Below are positions 12,031-14,516 of a DNA stretch of 14,516 bases, piece by piece. Source of the stretch: CAZVBR01 sp964625755 (GTDB lineage: Bacteria; Patescibacteriota; Minisyncoccia; Phycocordibacterales; XYD1-FULL-46-19); NCBI GenBank assembly GCA_964625755.1, contig CAZVBR010000015.1, positions 1 through 14,516 on the forward strand, written 5' to 3'. The position numbers and the translations under genes were made by a program. Every line of letters begins with the position of its first letter. Within the stretch, counting starts at the first letter, position 1. The notes below the pieces were generated by a model, which worked only from the letters and a program-made list of their open reading frames with translations, was not told the DNA's origin and did not search any database.

Positions 12031-14430
12031 ATGAAATTGGACGAAATTCTGCACTGGATATTGTTGGGCATTGTTTTTCTTACGCCTTTTATTGCTTTGG
12101 TGGTCGGTTGGGGTTTGATGTTCCCTTATGTCTCCGGAAAGGTGATGCCTTTTCGGTTTTTAGTCGGTTCGGGGTTTGCGATCTGGGCCGGCTTGGCCGT
12201 TATCCGGCCTGAATTTCGGGTTCGTTGGTCTCCGATCTTGGCTGCTTTTGGGGTATTTGTTCTTGTGATCGGTTTGGCGGCGGCGTGGGGGGTTGATCCT
12301 TATCGCAGTTTTTGGGGAAACTTGGAGCGAATGGAAGGAGTGGTTTTTTATGTTCACGCTCTGGCTTACTTTTTGCTTTTGATCTCGGTTTTGAATACTC
12401 AGAAATTATGGCGGGCTTTTTGGCACGTTAATATGTTGGTCGGGTCGATAGTGGCTCTTTGGGGGATATTCCAAGTGTTTACTGATGGCGGCCGGGTGTA
12501 TGCCACCCTGGGTAACCCTATTTATCTGGGTGGTTACAGTTTACTGCTTTTTTATCTGGGCTTGTATTTGTGGCATAAAAGTGGCTCCTGGTTTTCCGGT
12601 TTGTGGTACGGCAGTTTTTCGGCCTTGCAATTGTTGGTCATGTTTTTGACCGCAACCCGGGGCGCGGCGGTGGGGTTTTTGATTGGTTCTTTCTTGGTTT
12701 TGTGTCTGGCGGCTGCGTTGCTCCGGGATAATGTTTACTGGCGCAAGATGGCGATTGGGAGTTTGGTTGGCTTGGCGGTGTTGGCCGGGGGGTTGTATGC
12801 CATGTCGGATACTTCATTTGTGGAAAATAATCGGGTCTTGAGTCGATTGACGGATATCTCTCTGGAGTCAAGGAACATTCAAGCGCGTTTTATGACCTGG
12901 GAAAAGGCTTGGCAAGGTTTTACAGAAAAACCTGTTCTCGGTTGGGGGCCGGATAATTTTGTTTTTATTTTTTCTCATAATTACAATCCCGATATGTTCG
13001 GGGATGCTTTTTGGTTTGACCGGAGTCACAATGTTTTCTTAGACTGGCTCTCTACCTCCGGGATACTCGGTTTTTTGAGCTACCTAGCTGTTTGGTTGGC
13101 CGCTATATATTACCTGTGGCGGAGATCGCAAAATGAACCACTTGTTGGCCGGATCATTTTGACCGGATTGTTGGTTGGGTATTTAATTCAGAATTTCTTT
13201 GTTTTTGACAATGCTTCGGTTTTTATGTTGATAACCGCCGTTTTGGCCTACATTCATTTTCTGGGTCGATCAGAGGAATCGTACGAACCGGAAGAGGGGA
13301 GGTTGATGGTCGAAGGAAAGGCCAAGATAAAAGCTGTGGTCGCGATCTCGATAATTCTTTTGATCGTGATATGGGCTAACGGCCCGGTCCTGGTAGACAA
13401 TTACCGTTTGGCTCGGGCGCGCGATCATTCCAATAGGCAGGAGATCGATATGGCCCTTGTCGAGAATGTTCTTGCGGATGCTTTGGGGCTTGCCGGGTCG
13501 AATGATCTTATGGGGGCGGGCACGGAAAGAGAGATCCAGAGTATTATTAACGCGGTCGAAGAAGCTAAAGCTGAATTGGCTGTAGGCGAGGAAGATCAGG
13601 TAATGAAGACCGTGAGCTTATTTGGACAACCAATGAGCTTTATGGTAACTCGCGATCACTTCAATGATAATTTTCAAAAGAGTCTGGATTTGTATCGCCA
13701 GATCTTCAAGAGAAGAAGCGCGGCTTGGGGTGAGGCGGCGACTCATATGAGGAGTTCGGCCAATGAGGCTGTTTTGGACCCGGTGGTTGATCCGGAACTG
13801 AAAGAACAGTTCGTGTCAGAAACTATTGATAATCTCAAGATGATGTTGGAGCTCTCTCCGGAAAATCCTCGTTATTTATTTTTCCTAGGCAGATTTTATT
13901 CCAGTCAAGAGGAGTGGCAGCCGGCTTTAGAGTATCTAGAGAAGGCCCGGGAAATATCTCCGGAGCGACAAGCTATCTTGTTTGAATTGGCTATGGCTAA
14001 TTACGAATTAGGCAATGAAGACGAGGCGCTGGATTTAACGCAAAAAAGTTTTGAGGTTGCGCCTCAATTTGATGAACCGCGAAAATTTTATGGTTTAACT
14101 GCGCTACAGACGGGTGACCGGGAGTTAGCGGAAGAGATACTGTTGCCTGAGTATGGAACCATAGCAATAGATGACAATAGGTTTTTTGAATATTATGTTC
14201 AAGCCGGTGAATATGAATTAATGGCCGAGATACTGAAGAAAAGAATAGGGCGAGAGCCGGATAATGTTCATTGGCGAGAATCTTTGGCTGCCACTTTTTA
14301 TTCATTGGGCAAAACTGAAGAAGCGGTAAATGTTCTAAAAGAATTTGCAGAAGAGTCCCTTCATTATCCTGAAGCCAGGGCCGAGGAGATGATCAGGGCA
14401 ATAGAAACGGGGCAGTTGGTGGTTGAGTAG
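12031..14430 (+). CDS. O-antigen ligase/polymerase (Wzy_C) with C-terminal TPR domain
   Basis: The 799-aa protein joins two parts. Residues 1 to about 460 form a polytopic membrane domain with a dozen hydrophobic helices. It carries Wzy/WaaL hallmarks: LTATRGAAVGF with R210, GWGPDNF (307-313), and RSHNVFLDWLSTSGILGFLSYL starting at R331 with H333 as the likely catalytic histidine. Such proteins join lipid-linked glycans to acceptors or polymerise them on the outer membrane face. Residues from about 600 to 790 are TPR helices (for example YLFFLGRFYSSQEEWQPALEYL and ILFELAMANYELGNEDEALDL), predicted outside the cell, perhaps to bind protein or glycan partners. Wzy_C-TPR fusions are known in Gram-positive and CPR bacteria, often tied to protein glycosylation or teichoic acid-like polymers. 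The start is supported by the adjacent promoter. Ligase versus polymerase cannot be decided. Confidence 0.9.
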   Translation: MKLDEILHWILLGIVFLTPFIALVVGWGLMFPYVSGKVMPFRFLVGSGFAIWAGLAVIRPEFRVRWSPILAAFGVFVLVIGLAAAWGVDPYRSFWGNLERMEGVVFYVHALAYFLLLISVLNTQKLWRAFWHVNMLVGSIVALWGIFQVFTDGGRVYATLGNPIYLGGYSLLLFYLGLYLWHKSGSWFSGLWYGSFSALQLLVMFLTATRGAAVGFLIGSFLVLCLAAALLRDNVYWRKMAIGSLVGLAVLAGGLYAMSDTSFVENNRVLSRLTDISLESRNIQARFMTWEKAWQGFTEKPVLGWGPDNFVFIFSHNYNPDMFGDAFWFDRSHNVFLDWLSTSGILGFLSYLAVWLAAIYYLWRRSQNEPLVGRIILTGLLVGYLIQNFFVFDNASVFMLITAVLAYIHFLGRSEESYEPEEGRLMVEGKAKIKAVVAISIILLIVIWANGPVLVDNYRLARARDHSNRQEIDMALVENVLADALGLAGSNDLMGAGTEREIQSIINAVEEAKAELAVGEEDQVMKTVSLFGQPMSFMVTRDHFNDNFQKSLDLYRQIFKRRSAAWGEAATHMRSSANEAVLDPVVDPELKEQFVSETIDNLKMMLELSPENPRYLFFLGRFYSSQEEWQPALEYLEKAREISPERQAILFELAMANYELGNEDEALDLTQKSFEVAPQFDEPRKFYGLTALQTGDRELAEEILLPEYGTIAIDDNRFFEYYVQAGEYELMAEILKKRIGREPDNVHWRESLAATFYSLGKTEEAVNVLKEFAEESLHYPEARAEEMIRAIETGQLVVE

Positions 14431-14503
14431 GCAAAGTCGAATTTATTTTCCCGGGTGGGATTTAGTTTAGCTTCATGGGTTGTTTTGCAAGTTCTTTTTT
14501 GAG

Positions 14504-14512
14504 TTATCCACA
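14504..14512 (+). promoter_or_regulatory. Perfect DnaA-box match at the right window edge
   Basis: TTATCCACA equals the strong bacterial DnaA box. It stands alone in the window, after the O-antigen ligase gene in the short stretch 14431-14516, which otherwise shows nothing clear. A chance match of this 9-mer in the window is not rare (about one in ten), so any origin link depends on sequence beyond the edge. Confidence 0.25.
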
Positions 14513-14516
14513 TCCA

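Overview
The window looks like chromosome from a small-genome bacterium of the Candidate Phyla Radiation (Patescibacteria, Parcubacteria-like). This is an inference from gene content and style. The genes are short and mostly monocistronic, an orphan TraG/VirD4-type ATPase stands without other conjugation genes, a DUF4015 protein and envelope-anchored FKBPs are present, there are many sequences without database-recognisable features, and several genes appear to have leaderless or nearly leaderless transcripts. TGA is used as a normal stop, so the recoded Gracilibacteria/Absconditabacteria are unlikely. No rRNA, tRNA, CRISPR array, integrase or transposase gene is visible.

Layout, left to right. 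Positions 1-71 hold one copy of a palindromic repeat that is cut by the window edge. Two unrecognised genes follow (190-669 and 917-1447). Each has its own TTGACT-N17-TTTAAT promoter and a strong terminator hairpin. Next come murC (1668-2999), a small two-helix membrane protein with a charged tail (3084-3515), a membrane-anchored DUF4015 glycosidase-like protein (3536-4786), the TraG/VirD4-like ATPase (4903-6855) and a GT4 glycosyltransferase (6868-8028). A Wzx-type flippase is encoded convergently on the minus strand (8047-9294). Divergent from it are two tandem FKBP-type prolyl isomerases (9420-9854 and 10007-10462), then a protein with a degenerate APH-like kinase fold (10593-11555). Positions 11556-12030 are a non-coding palindrome island that carries the second, inverted copy of the 1-71 repeat. 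The window ends with a Wzy/WaaL-type O-antigen ligase/polymerase fused to TPRs (12031-14430) and a perfect DnaA-box match at 14504-14512.

How the genes fit together. Most recognisable genes serve the cell envelope. MurC makes the peptidoglycan precursor. The GT4 enzyme, the flippase and the O-antigen ligase/polymerase can build, flip and polymerise or attach a surface glycan. DUF4015 may act on cell-wall or surface polysaccharide, and the two FKBPs could fold exported proteins. They are not in one operon; each has its own promoter or a short gap to its neighbour.

The main unexplained structures are the inverted repeat pair about 11.5 kb apart with its cluster of five hairpins, the likely inactive kinase fold next to it, a tandem FKBP pair in which one member has lost several active-site residues, and two mutually exclusive hairpins ahead of the ATPase gene.
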